The position numbers and the translations under genes were made by a program. A stretch of DNA of 64,000 bases from Tahibacter soli (GTDB taxonomy: Bacteria > Pseudomonadota > Gammaproteobacteria > Xanthomonadales > Rhodanobacteraceae). The stretch lies in NCBI RefSeq assembly GCF_025717065.2, contig NZ_JAOVZO020000003.1, forward strand, positions 868,001-932,000. Reading direction: 5' to 3'. Positions 9,273 through 17,659 of this stretch are shown here, one piece after another (within the stretch, counting starts at the first letter, position 1; each line of letters opens with the position of its first letter). The notes below the pieces were generated by a model, which was not told the DNA's origin, did no database searches, and saw nothing but the letters and a program-made list of their open reading frames with translations.

Positions 9273-10124
9273 CTATTGGGCGCGCGCGCAGTTCTCGAGC
9301 CACACGGTGTGGCGGAACTGGTCGTACTTCGAGAACTTGCCGGTCAACGCGATCTTGTTGCCCTCGCGCAGCGACAGCGTATACGCGGTCTGGTTCTTCG
9401 CCATCAGGCAGCTCACGCCGACCTTGAACTGCGGGTCCATCGGACCCGGCTTGATCAGCATGTCGCCGGGCTCGGGAATGTCGTAGCCGATGTTGTAGAC
9501 GTCGCCGTCCTCCATGATGAACGCGGCACGGCCGTTCAGCGTGAACAGGCGGTCCTTGTAGCGCGCGTTGATGGTCGACTGATTTTCCTTCGCCTGGCGC
9601 GCGATCATCAGCGAGAACATCAGCGCCTCCATCTTCTCCGGCGCGTCCGACGTCGCGTCGTTCTTCTGCTTGACGACGAGGTCGCCTGCTGCGCCGGCCT
9701 GCACCTGCGTGAGCATCTTGCAGATTTCGGTCTTGATGCTTTCGGCCTTCGCGAACGCGCCGGCGTTGAGCTTCACCTCCATCTGCACCGTCGTCGCGCC
9801 GCGCTCGTTCGCCGCGGTGACGATCATCGGAATCGGCTTGTGCGAAAACGATTCGGGCTCTTCGATCAGGAGGCTGCCGCCTTCCGTGTCGGCCGCGAGC
9901 ACGGTCATCTTCTGCGACTTGGCGATCGCCTGCATCTGGTTGATCGCGCTCGCGACCGTGAGATCGGCGAGCGCGACCGACGAGCGGTACGTCGTACCCG
10001 TGAACGCGTTGCCCTGCTTGTTGAAGTTCGATTCGCAGGTGCCGGCGAAAGCGTGCCCGGAGGCGAGCGCGCCGGCGAGCGACACGGAAGAGAGGAAGGC
10101 ATTTCTATATTTTTTTGCAGTCAT
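9273..10124 (-). CDS. Secreted protein of unknown function
   Basis: This 283-residue protein begins with a convincing signal peptide: basic MTAKKYRNAF, a hydrophobic core, and cleavage near GHAFA/GTC, giving a mature periplasmic or exported protein. The mature part is mixed alpha/beta, with cysteines near both ends (GTCESNF, GVSCLMAKN, ENCARAQ) that could form disulphides. I do not recognise a family. The ATG at 10124 is chosen because it starts the signal peptide directly; an in-frame ATG upstream (MKRFVVCLNH) would bury it. It ends close to the hairpin stack at 9120-9233. Confidence 0.75.
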   Translation of the reverse strand: MTAKKYRNAFLSSVSLAGALASGHAFAGTCESNFNKQGNAFTGTTYRSSVALADLTVASAINQMQAIAKSQKMTVLAADTEGGSLLIEEPESFSHKPIPMIVTAANERGATTVQMEVKLNAGAFAKAESIKTEICKMLTQVQAGAAGDLVVKQKNDATSDAPEKMEALMFSLMIARQAKENQSTINARYKDRLFTLNGRAAFIMEDGDVYNIGYDIPEPGDMLIKPGPMDPQFKVGVSCLMAKNQTAYTLSLREGNKIALTGKFSKYDQFRHTVWLENCARAQ

Positions 10125-10282
10125 GTCGTTCGGGGCGCATTTGTCGACGGCGTGATTCAAGCACACGACGAAGCGCTTCATGACAACACGGCGACGCGCT
10201 TTCGGCGCATCCGGGACGAACGGCACGATGCGATACGCAAACCGCATCGCGACCGCCGCGAACGCGCGGCCGTCGCCCGGCG

Positions 10283-10534
10283 TCATTGCCAGATCTGGCC
10301 CGCGACCTGCCGCACCGTCGGCACCGCGCCCACCGTGCGCAGACGAAAGCTGCGCGCCAAGATGTCGGCGAACGGCGGAATCGGCGTCACGCCTTCCTCG
10401 TAGCAGGCGAGCCACGGGTAGATCGCGCGGATGCAGGCGGCGCGCACGGCGACACGGGTTTCGTGCGTCGGGCGTTGCAAGGCGGTGCCCCGGTGATGGC
10501 CCCGGGCATGGCTAGGGCGTCGCGACCGGCGCAT
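10283..10534 (-). CDS. Possible small protein of unknown function
   Basis: A short reading frame (83 residues from an ATG at 10534, or 65 from a TTG at 10480) has third-codon positions almost entirely G or C, like real genes here. It encodes a plausible peptide with AIYPWLACYEEGVTPIPPF and ends VRQVAGQIWQ. The ATG start would overlap the end of the kinase gene by 23 bases; the TTG start would not. It occupies most of the otherwise empty 387 bases between the kinase array and the secreted protein. No family is recognised, and the remaining part (10125-10282) shows no other gene. Confidence 0.35.
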   Translation of the reverse strand: MRRSRRPSHARGHHRGTALQRPTHETRVAVRAACIRAIYPWLACYEEGVTPIPPFADILARSFRLRTVGAVPTVRQVAGQIWQ

Positions 10535-11705
10535 GCAACTGCGAGACCGCGCGTGCGGCGAGGTCCTGCGCCATAGAGAACCGCAGCGGCAATTCGACGC
10601 GCACCACCGAGCGCGCGTCGTCGCCGGTATGCAGCGTCAGCGACCACCGGTCGCCGTACAGACAGCGCAGGCGCGAGCGCGTGTTCGCGAGACCGATGCC
10701 GCTGCCGGTGTCGCGTTGCGGCGCGTCGGCGGCGCTGCCGTCGTCGCTGACTTCGACGACGAGCGTCGCGCGCGTGCGCCGTATCGCGATCTCGACGACG
10801 CCCGGTGCGCGCCGCCGCGCGATGCCGTGGACGATCGCGTTTTCGGCGAGCGGCTGCAGCATCAGCGTCGGCACCAGCGCATGCAGACAGTCGGGATCGA
10901 CCGCCCAGCGCACGCCGAGGCGATCGCCCAGGCGGATCTGCTCGATCGACAGGTATTGCCCGACGAGCGCGACTTCGTCGCGCACGGCGACTTCGTGGCC
11001 GGGGCTGGCGAGGCTGCGGCGCAGCAGGGCCGAGAGCGCGACGAGCATGCGGTCGGCGGCATCCTGGTCGATATGGATCAGCTCCGCGATCGAATTGAGT
11101 GCGTTGAAAAGAAAATGCGGATTCAACTGCGCCGAGAGCGTGTCCAGCCGCGCGCGGGACAGGCCCGATTCGAGCTCGGCGATGCGCAGGCGATTCTCGA
11201 ACGTGTTCTGCATGCGCACCCACGCATAGCAGACGGCGAGCAGCATCAGCGTGCGCACGACGTTGAAGCGAAAGCTGCGCGCAAGCTGCGTCGCGAACGA
11301 CGGCGCGGGTTCGATCGGGTCGGGCGCCCACGCGTCGAGCCACGGACCGATCGCGGCGAAATACGCCGCGTGCAGCACGAGCACGACGACGACCGCGGCG
11401 GCGAGCTTGACGGCGCTCGCTCCGAGCGTGCGGCGGCTCGGCACGACGCGCCGCGCCACCGCGACGAGAAACAGCGTGATCGGAATCCAGCACGCGAGCA
11501 GCGTGACGAACGTGTATGCGAACGCCTGCGGCCACGTCAGGCGCGGGTCGGACGCGTCGGGCAGCAGCGCGAGCTCGTCGGCGTAGACGAGGCCGTAGAC
11601 GGTCCACAGGATCGTCGCCGCGGCGACCGTCGCGAGCATGCGCCGCGTGGCGCCGCGCAGTCCGGAAAAATACCGCCGGCCGACGCCTGCCGGCGTCGCG
11701 CTCAT
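10512..11705 (-). CDS. LytS-type sensor histidine kinase (array member 1)
   Basis: This 397-residue kinase has four predicted membrane helices (about 24-42, 63-84, 98-120, 148-165), a short coiled coil (FENRLRIAELESGLSRARLD) and a His_kinase domain. The phospho-acceptor is His197 in QLNPHFLFNALNSIAELIH, followed by the N box (LQPLAENAIVHGIARRR) and the G box (GSGIGLANTRSRL). It is the last gene of the array. Its ATG overlaps the stop of the LytTR regulator as ATGA, so the pair is translationally coupled and this regulator is the likely phosphotransfer partner. The signal sensed is unknown; the N-terminal membrane region has no named sensory domain. Confidence 0.93.
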   Translation of the reverse strand: MSATPAGVGRRYFSGLRGATRRMLATVAAATILWTVYGLVYADELALLPDASDPRLTWPQAFAYTFVTLLACWIPITLFLVAVARRVVPSRRTLGASAVKLAAAVVVVLVLHAAYFAAIGPWLDAWAPDPIEPAPSFATQLARSFRFNVVRTLMLLAVCYAWVRMQNTFENRLRIAELESGLSRARLDTLSAQLNPHFLFNALNSIAELIHIDQDAADRMLVALSALLRRSLASPGHEVAVRDEVALVGQYLSIEQIRLGDRLGVRWAVDPDCLHALVPTLMLQPLAENAIVHGIARRRAPGVVEIAIRRTRATLVVEVSDDGSAADAPQRDTGSGIGLANTRSRLRCLYGDRWSLTLHTGDDARSVVRVELPLRFSMAQDLAARAVSQLHAPVATP

Positions 11706-12442
11706 TCGTCGGCCGGCACGGCGAGGCCGAACGCCTGCCGCACGGGATCGCGATAGCTGCGTCCCGTCATCACCGTTTCGCCGTTCGCGAGACTCAGCCG
11801 GAACCGCGCCGACGGCAGCGGTTCGATCGCCGTGACGGCGTCGATGCGCACGACGATCGAGCGATGCACGCGCGCGAACAGCTTCGGGTCGAGTTCGTCC
11901 TGCACCGTGCTGAGCGGCTTGCGCAGCACGAAGCTGCGCGCGCCCGCGCGGATCTCGACGTAGTTCGCCTGCGCCTCGATGCAGTCGATCGTGTCGACGT
12001 CGACGAGCTGGATGCGCCGTCCGATCGGCAGCGCGAGCCGTTCGGGATACGCGGTGCCGCCCGCAGCCGGCGCCGTCGCGGCGCGCGCCTGGCGCACGCG
12101 GTCGAGCGCGACCAGCAGGCGCTCGGGCGCGACCGGCTTGACGAGGTAGTCGGTGGCCGCGACGTCGAACGCGCGCACCGCGTGTTCGGCGTATGCCGTG
12201 ACGAACACGACCTGCGCGCACGGCGGATCCAGAAGCGCGAATGCCGAAAAGCCGTCCATCTCGGGCATTTCGATGTCGAGGAAGACGACGTCGGCGGGTC
12301 GGCCGGGCCACGCCTCGATCAGCGCATGCGCGTCGGCGTACTCGCCGACGAGTTCGACGTCGGGCTGCAGCGCGAGCAGGCGCTTCAACCGCGCGCGGGC
12401 GAGCGGTTCGTCGTCGACGACGGCGGCGCGCAGGGGAGTCAT
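11702..12442 (-). CDS. LytTR-family response regulator
   Basis: The 246-residue protein has a receiver domain (residues 1-115) with acidic pair VVDDEP, phosphorylated Asp56 in VVFLDIEMPEMDG, VFVTAYAEH and Lys102 in DYLVKPV. A LytTR DNA-binding domain follows (about 140-240; VHRSIVVRIDAVTAIEPLPS). It is the only response regulator in the whole kinase array. It lies between two kinase genes and overlaps both by ATGA. LytTR proteins usually bind pairs of direct repeats upstream of target promoters; no such site could be assigned from inspection. Confidence 0.95.
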   Translation of the reverse strand: MTPLRAAVVDDEPLARARLKRLLALQPDVELVGEYADAHALIEAWPGRPADVVFLDIEMPEMDGFSAFALLDPPCAQVVFVTAYAEHAVRAFDVAATDYLVKPVAPERLLVALDRVRQARAATAPAAGGTAYPERLALPIGRRIQLVDVDTIDCIEAQANYVEIRAGARSFVLRKPLSTVQDELDPKLFARVHRSIVVRIDAVTAIEPLPSARFRLSLANGETVMTGRSYRDPVRQAFGLAVPADE

Positions 12443-13551
12443 CGTGCGAGCGCTCCGATCGGTTCGGCGGCGACGTCGTTCGCCGCGGCCAGAAAGCGCA
12501 GCGGCAGCTCGACGCGTACGACCGACTGCTCGCCGCTGCCGGTATGCAGCGTCAGCGCCCAGTTTTCGCCGTACAGGCAGCGCAGCCGGGCCTGCGTGTT
12601 GTTGAGGCCGATGCCGGTGCCGCCCTCGCGCGGCGGCGCGTCGGTCGAGCGGCCGTCGTCGCGCACTTCGAGCACGAGCATGTCGGCCGCGCGCCGGATC
12701 GCGATGTGCACCGTGCCCGGCGCACGGCGCCTGGCGATGCCGTGGACGATCGCGTTCTCCGCGAGCGGCTGCAGGATCAGCGCCGGCACGAGCGCCTGCG
12801 CGCAGTCCGGATCGACCGTCCAGCGCACGTCGAGGCGGTCGCCCAGGCGGATCTTTTCGATCGCGAGGTATTGCGCGACGAGCGCGGTTTCCTCGTCGAC
12901 GCGCACCTCGTGTTCGGGACTGACGAGACTGAAGCGCAGGAGCGCCGACAGCGCGACCAGCATGCGGTCGGCCGCGTCCGGATCGACATGGATGAGTTCC
13001 GCGATCGAATTGAGCGCGTTGAACAGAAAGTGCGGATTCAACTGCGCCGACAGCGCGTCGAGACGCGCGCGCGTCAGGCTCGCTTCGAGCTCGGCGATGC
13101 GCAGCCGGTTCGCCTGCACGTTCTGCCAGTAGCCCCAGCCGTAGGCGAGGCCGACGATCAGCCACGTCATCATGAAATTGAAGCGCACGCTGTGCCAGAA
13201 CACTTCGGAAAACGCCGGCGTCGCGTCGTACCAGTAGCGCAGCACCGGATCGAGCGCCCATACGTACAGCGCGCGCAGCGCCAACACGGCGGCGACCAGG
13301 ACGCACAGTTTCGCGGCGCCCGCGATGCGCATGCCGCGCGACAGCGGGATGCGGCGCACCGCCGCGACGATGAAGATCGTCAGCGGAATCCAACAGGCGA
13401 CCAGGCCGATGAGGCTGTGCTCGAGCGCGAGCGCCCACGTCACGCGCTCGTCGCGCGGCGCCTGGAGATTGACGAGCTGCTCGGCGTAGATCAGCCCGTA
13501 GATCAGCCACAGCGCCGTCGTGACGATCAAGGTGGTGGCGGTTCGATGCAT
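12439..13551 (-). CDS. LytS-type sensor histidine kinase (array member 2)
   Basis: This 370-residue kinase resembles member 1 throughout: four N-terminal membrane helices, coiled coil (NRLRIAELEASLTRARLD), acceptor His174 in QLNPHFLFNALN, N box LQPLAENAIVHGIARRR and G box GTGIGLNNTQARL. All catalytic elements are intact. The ATG at 13551 (MHRTATTLIV) is preferred over a TTG 12 codons upstream. A gap of 72 bases separates it from member 3, the one break in an otherwise overlapping series, so a second promoter may lie there. Its stop overlaps the regulator start as ATGA. Confidence 0.92.
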   Translation of the reverse strand: MHRTATTLIVTTALWLIYGLIYAEQLVNLQAPRDERVTWALALEHSLIGLVACWIPLTIFIVAAVRRIPLSRGMRIAGAAKLCVLVAAVLALRALYVWALDPVLRYWYDATPAFSEVFWHSVRFNFMMTWLIVGLAYGWGYWQNVQANRLRIAELEASLTRARLDALSAQLNPHFLFNALNSIAELIHVDPDAADRMLVALSALLRFSLVSPEHEVRVDEETALVAQYLAIEKIRLGDRLDVRWTVDPDCAQALVPALILQPLAENAIVHGIARRRAPGTVHIAIRRAADMLVLEVRDDGRSTDAPPREGGTGIGLNNTQARLRCLYGENWALTLHTGSGEQSVVRVELPLRFLAAANDVAAEPIGALAR

Positions 13552-13623
13552 CCGACGAACGCTAGACGACGCCGCGACGGTATACAAGGGCAGTGCGTAC
13601 GTTCGAGCACGCCACGGTGCCGT

Positions 13624-14772
13624 TCATCCCTCGACGGGTGCGATCGGGCGCACGGACGCCGCTTCGCGCGCCGCCGGCGCGAATCGCAGCGGCAGTTCGA
13701 TGCGCACGGTCGAGCGTTCGTCGTCGCCGGTCGAAAAATGCAGCGCCCACGCGTCGCCGTAAAGACAGCGCAGCCGATCCTGCGTGTTGGAAAGCCCGAT
13801 GCCGCTGCCGCCGGTGCGCGGCGGCGACTGCGCCGCGCGCCCGTCGTTGCGCACTTCGATGACGAGGCGTTCGCCGGCGCGCGCTATCGTCAGCGCGAGC
13901 GTGCCCGGCGCGCGCCGCCGCGCGATGCCGTGCACGATCGCGTTCTCGGCCAGGGGCTGCAGCATCAGCGCCGGTACCAGCGCCTGGGCGCACGTCGGGT
14001 CGATCGACCAGGCCACGTCGAGCCGTTCGCCCAGACGGATCTTTTCGATCGCGAGGTATTGGGCGACGAGCGCGGTTTCCTCGGCGACGGTGATCTCGTG
14101 TTCGGGGCTGGCGAGGCTGTAGCGCAAGAGGCCGCCGAGCGCGACCAGCATGCGGTCGGCGGCGTCGGCGTCGTGGTGAATGAGTTCGGCGATCGAGTTC
14201 AGCGCGTTGAACAGGAAATGCGGATGCAGCTGCGCGGCGAGCGCATCGAGCCGCGCGCGCGTGAGGCGCGTTTCGAGTTCGGCGATGCGCACGCGGTTCT
14301 GGTGCGTCTTTTCCAGATGTACAAAGAGATAGCAGACGAAGACGATCAGGAGAATCTTCGTGTGGCTGTAGAAGAACGCCTGCTTGAGGAGCATGCCCGG
14401 CGGCGGCAGCGGTTCGTGCCAGGGCGCGTAGATGCCGTCGACGAGCGGATGCGCGAGCCACGAGAACGCCGCGCGCGCGAGCACGGCCGTGGCGACGGCG
14501 GCGGCGAGGGTCAGGCCGCTCGAAAGCCACGTTTCGCGCGTCAGCGGCACGCGCCGCGCGAGCGCGAGAAACGCGAGCGTCAGCGGCGTCCAGTACAGGA
14601 GCGCGCCGGGCAGCAGCAGCTCGAGGCACATCGCATACGTGACGTTCGGGTCGTTCGCCGTCTCCAGACCGTGCACCTGCGCCGCGTTGACGAGCGCGTA
14701 GGCGAACCACACCAGCGTGACGACGGCTACGGCGGCGGCGTTCTTTCTGAGTCGGGGCATGGCGTCGTTCAT
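13624..14772 (-). CDS. LytS-type sensor histidine kinase (array member 3)
   Basis: This 382-residue kinase has the same architecture. The acceptor is His185 within AQLHPHFLFNALNSIAELIH; the usual Asn two residues earlier is His here, a small change in an otherwise intact box. The N box LQPLAENAIVHGIARRR and G box GSGIGLSNTQDRL are intact. The N-terminal membrane region differs strongly from members 1 and 2 (LLPGALLYWTPLTLAFLALARR), as expected if each kinase senses something different. Start at 14772 (MNDAMPRLRKN) overlaps the member 4 stop as ATGA; ATG 14760 is an alternative. Confidence 0.92.
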   Translation of the reverse strand: MNDAMPRLRKNAAAVAVVTLVWFAYALVNAAQVHGLETANDPNVTYAMCLELLLPGALLYWTPLTLAFLALARRVPLTRETWLSSGLTLAAAVATAVLARAAFSWLAHPLVDGIYAPWHEPLPPPGMLLKQAFFYSHTKILLIVFVCYLFVHLEKTHQNRVRIAELETRLTRARLDALAAQLHPHFLFNALNSIAELIHHDADAADRMLVALGGLLRYSLASPEHEITVAEETALVAQYLAIEKIRLGERLDVAWSIDPTCAQALVPALMLQPLAENAIVHGIARRRAPGTLALTIARAGERLVIEVRNDGRAAQSPPRTGGSGIGLSNTQDRLRCLYGDAWALHFSTGDDERSTVRIELPLRFAPAAREAASVRPIAPVEG

Positions 14773-15887
14773 GCGATAGGCGGGGCGGCGCGCGGCGGTC
14801 TCGCCTGCGTCGGCGTGTCGTGCAGCGGCAGTTCGATGCGCACCAGATACCGCTCGTCGCGCAGGCCCTGCGTCAGCGTCCACGCGTCGCCGTACAGGCA
14901 GCTTAGCCGATCCCGGGCGTTCGCAATCCCGACGCCGTGGCCCGGCGCGGGCGGCGCGGGCGCCGAGGGCGCGTCGTTGCCCACTTCGGCGACGAGCATC
15001 GCGCCCGAACGCCGGACGGCGATACTGACGGTGCCGGCCGCGCGCCGCCGCGCGATGCCGTGCACGACCGCGTTCTCGGCGAGCGGCTGCAGGATCAGCG
15101 CCGGCACGAGCGCGTCGGCGCAGTCGGCGTCGACCGACCAGCGCACGTCGAGGCGATCGCCGTAGCGGATCTTTTCGATCGACAGGAAATGCGCCGCGAG
15201 CGCGATTTCCTCGCCGACGCGAATCTCGTCGCGCGGATTGGCGAGGCTGAAGCGCAGAAGCGTCGCGAGCGCCTTGAGCATGTGCCCGGCCGCCTGCGCG
15301 TCGCGATGGATCAGCTCGGCGATCGAGTTCAGCGCGTTGAAAAGAAAGTGCGGATTCAATTGCGCCGACAGCGCGTCGAGGCGCGCGCGCGCCAGGCGCG
15401 TTTCGAGTTCGGCGATGCGCAGGCGGTTTTCGTGCGTGCGCCGGATCTGCACCCACGCAAAGCACAGGCAGACGACCAGCAGCACCTTGGTCTGCTGCAG
15501 GTAGATCGCACGCAGCAAGCCGTCCGGCAACGGCGGCAGCGGATCGAACGGCGAATACGCCTCGGCGAAGATCGGTTCGATCAGATAGCCGTACGCGGCG
15601 CGCGCGACGACCGCGGCCACCGTCGCCGCGACGAGTTTGGCGACGCCCCACGGCCACAGCGCGCCGGCGAGCGGCAGGCGTCGCGACAGCGCGAGAAATG
15701 CAAGCGTCAGCGGCGTCCAGAACACGAGCGCGTCGGGCACGTCGTTCAGCGCATGCAGCGAGAACGACTGATACGGCTCGCCGGGCATCCGCAGAAGGTA
15801 CGCGTGCAGCGCGTCGGTCAGCGCGTAGACGGTCCAGCCGGCCGCGACCACGACCCATTCCCGGACGATCGCGCGACGGGCGGTCAT
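14769..15887 (-). CDS. LytS-type sensor histidine kinase (array member 4)
   Basis: This is a 372-residue kinase with four N-terminal membrane helices, coiled coil (ENRLRIAELETRLARARLD), acceptor His180 in QLNPHFLFNALNSIAELIH, N box LQPLAENAVVHGIARRR and G box GHGVGIANARDRL. The G box is slightly divergent but retains its glycines and Asn. The ATG at 15887 overlaps the stop of the degenerate member 5 as ATGA, and the stop overlaps member 3 in the same way. It is clearly a paralogue of its neighbours, with strongest similarity in the H box and the CLYGDAWTL region. Confidence 0.92.
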   Translation of the reverse strand: MTARRAIVREWVVVAAGWTVYALTDALHAYLLRMPGEPYQSFSLHALNDVPDALVFWTPLTLAFLALSRRLPLAGALWPWGVAKLVAATVAAVVARAAYGYLIEPIFAEAYSPFDPLPPLPDGLLRAIYLQQTKVLLVVCLCFAWVQIRRTHENRLRIAELETRLARARLDALSAQLNPHFLFNALNSIAELIHRDAQAAGHMLKALATLLRFSLANPRDEIRVGEEIALAAHFLSIEKIRYGDRLDVRWSVDADCADALVPALILQPLAENAVVHGIARRRAAGTVSIAVRRSGAMLVAEVGNDAPSAPAPPAPGHGVGIANARDRLSCLYGDAWTLTQGLRDERYLVRIELPLHDTPTQARPPRAAPPIA

Positions 15888-16990
15888 GCGTCGGCCGGCC
15901 GCGTTTCGGGCGCGCGTTTTCCAGGCGCCTGCGTTTCGGGCGCGATGCGCAACGGCAGTTCGACGCGGACGGTGCGGCGGCCGGCCGCATCGATGCCCGC
16001 CGAGAGCACGTGATCGCCGCCGTGGAGGCCGCGCAGCCGCTCCAGGACGTCGGCCGGCGGCGCGGCGTGCGCGGCGTGCGGCGCGACCGGTTCGGCGCGA
16101 ACCTCGATCGCGAGCCGTTCGCCGCGCGCCGCGATCGCGACATGCAGCGCAACGCGGTGCGCGTGCAGGACGTATTCGGCCAGCGCCTGCACGATCAGCG
16201 CAGGCACCAGCGCTCGCCCGCTGCCGGCATCGACCGACCAGCGCACGTCGAAACCGTGGCCGCGCGCGCGTTCGATCGCGAAGTAGTCGGTCGCGAGCGC
16301 GACTTCCGCGTCGACGGTGGTCTCGTGCGCGGCGCTCGCGAGATTGAAGCGCAGCAGCGTCGACAGCGACATCAGCGCGCGGTCGGCCGCGTCGGCATCG
16401 CGGTGCGCGAGCGTCGCGATGAGGTCGAGCGCGTCGAAGAGGAAACGCGGCTGCAACTGCGCCGAGAGCGCGTCGAGACGCGCGCCGGCCACGCTCCGTT
16501 CGAGTTCGGCGATGCGCAGACGGCTCTCGTGGGTCACGCGCAGATGCGTCCACGCGTAGCACACGAAAGCGATCACGCAGAGTTCGAAATGATAGCCGGC
16601 GAGGCTCCGCGCGAGATGTCGCGCCAGCGGTGCGGCCGGCGCGTTCCAGCCGGCGTAGAAGGCCGGCCGCCAGTGATTGGTCAGCCACAGCAGCGAATCC
16701 TGCGCGACCAGCGCGATCGCCAGCACCGCCGCGAGCCTGATCGCGCCGCGCGGCCACAGGTCGTGCGTCAGCGGCACGCGCCGCGCGACGGCGAAAAACG
16801 CGAACGTCAGCGGAATCCAGATCGCGAGCGTCCGAACCATCAGCATCTGCAGCACCGCGAGATACGTCAGGCCCGGGAACTCGTCGATCCACAACGCGCG
16901 GTATTGCAGCGCGTCGAGCAGCGTATAGGCGAACCACGCCGCGCAGATCGCGATCGAACGCCTGACGGCGGCCGGCCGCTCGCGGTTCAT
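15884..16990 (-). CDS. Degenerate LytS-type kinase (predicted pseudokinase, array member 5)
   Basis: This 368-residue protein has the same membrane region, coiled coil and overall length as its neighbours, but its catalytic boxes are gone. The H box reads QLQPRFLFDALDLIA: the acceptor His is Arg182 and both box Asn residues are Asp. The N box reads QALAEYVLHAHR, with Tyr273 replacing the ATP/Mg-binding Asn and several residues missing. No G box is present; the region is PPADVLERLRGLHGG. The reading frame is open and uses normal codons, and its end is coupled to member 4 by ATGA, so it looks selected rather than decaying. It may act as a regulatory partner in heterodimers; that is inference. 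Confidence 0.88.
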   Translation of the reverse strand: MNRERPAAVRRSIAICAAWFAYTLLDALQYRALWIDEFPGLTYLAVLQMLMVRTLAIWIPLTFAFFAVARRVPLTHDLWPRGAIRLAAVLAIALVAQDSLLWLTNHWRPAFYAGWNAPAAPLARHLARSLAGYHFELCVIAFVCYAWTHLRVTHESRLRIAELERSVAGARLDALSAQLQPRFLFDALDLIATLAHRDADAADRALMSLSTLLRFNLASAAHETTVDAEVALATDYFAIERARGHGFDVRWSVDAGSGRALVPALIVQALAEYVLHAHRVALHVAIAARGERLAIEVRAEPVAPHAAHAAPPADVLERLRGLHGGDHVLSAGIDAAGRRTVRVELPLRIAPETQAPGKRAPETRPADA

Positions 16991-17062
16991 CGGCCGGCGC
17001 CGGACGCCGCGCGGACGGCCGGCGAACGCGACCGGTGCGCACGGCGGCTGCGCGACGTGCGT

Positions 17063-17575
17063 TCAGGCACCGTCCGGCGCCTCGTACGACACCGCGACGA
17101 CGACGAACGTCGCGCGGCCGGAGGGCAGCATCGCCTCGAATTCGTCGTCGACGCGTTTTTTCAGCACCGCGCGCGCGAGCGGCGAATCGATGCTGATGAA
17201 GCCGCGCGCGGCGTCCGTTTCGTCGGGGCCGACGATGCGATAGCGGTGCACGGCGCCGTCGTCGTCCTCCACGTCGATCCACGCGCCGAAGAATACGGCG
17301 CTGCGGTCGGTCGGCGCGCCGTCGGCGATTTTCAGCGTCTGCAGGCGCTTGGTGAGATAGCGCACGCGCCGGTCGATCTCGCCGAGTTGCTTTTTGCGAT
17401 AGATATACTCGGCGTTTTCGGAGCGGTCGCCCTCGGCCGCGGCGGCGCTGAGCGCCTGCACCACTTCGGGCCGCAGCTTGCGCCACAGGTACTCGAACTC
17501 CTCGCGCAGGCGCGCGTTGCCCTCGCGCGTGATGATCGCGGTCGAAGCGGCTTGCGGCGGACGCCAACGGCTCAT
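17063..17575 (-). CDS. greB: Transcription elongation factor GreB
   Basis: The 170-residue protein shows the Gre coiled-coil domain ([21 protein letters not shown] with [19 protein letters not shown]), whose tip acidic residues stimulate RNA-polymerase transcript cleavage, and the C-terminal FKBP-like domain (about 95-170; [20 protein letters not shown]). The pattern [23 protein letters not shown] is GreB-like rather than GreA-like. The ATG at 17575 is preceded by a divergent promoter region. It is upstream of and on the same strand as the kinase array, 72 bases before member 5, so read-through into the array is possible. Confidence 0.93.
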   Translation of the reverse strand: MSRWRPPQAASTAIITREGNARLREEFEYLWRKLRPEVVQALSAAAAEGDRSENAEYIYRKKQLGEIDRRVRYLTKRLQTLKIADGAPTDRSAVFFGAWIDVEDDDGAVHRYRIVGPDETDAARGFISIDSPLARAVLKKRVDDEFEAMLPSGRATFVVVAVSYEAPDGA

Positions 17576-17605
17576 GGCGGAATCGTCGTACGGAACGGGC
17601 GGCGA

Positions 17606-17636
17606 TTGTAGCGGCGCGCGCGCCGGCCGATACAAT
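17606..17636 (+). promoter_or_regulatory. Candidate promoter for the rhomboid gene
   Basis: A good -10 hexamer TACAAT at 17631-17636 is preceded by TTGTAG at 17606-17611 with a 19-base spacer. It lies 24 bases before the proposed TTG start in the short divergent region shared with greB. Confidence 0.45.
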
Positions 17637-17659
17637 ATTCGCGTACCCGGGGGAACGCC

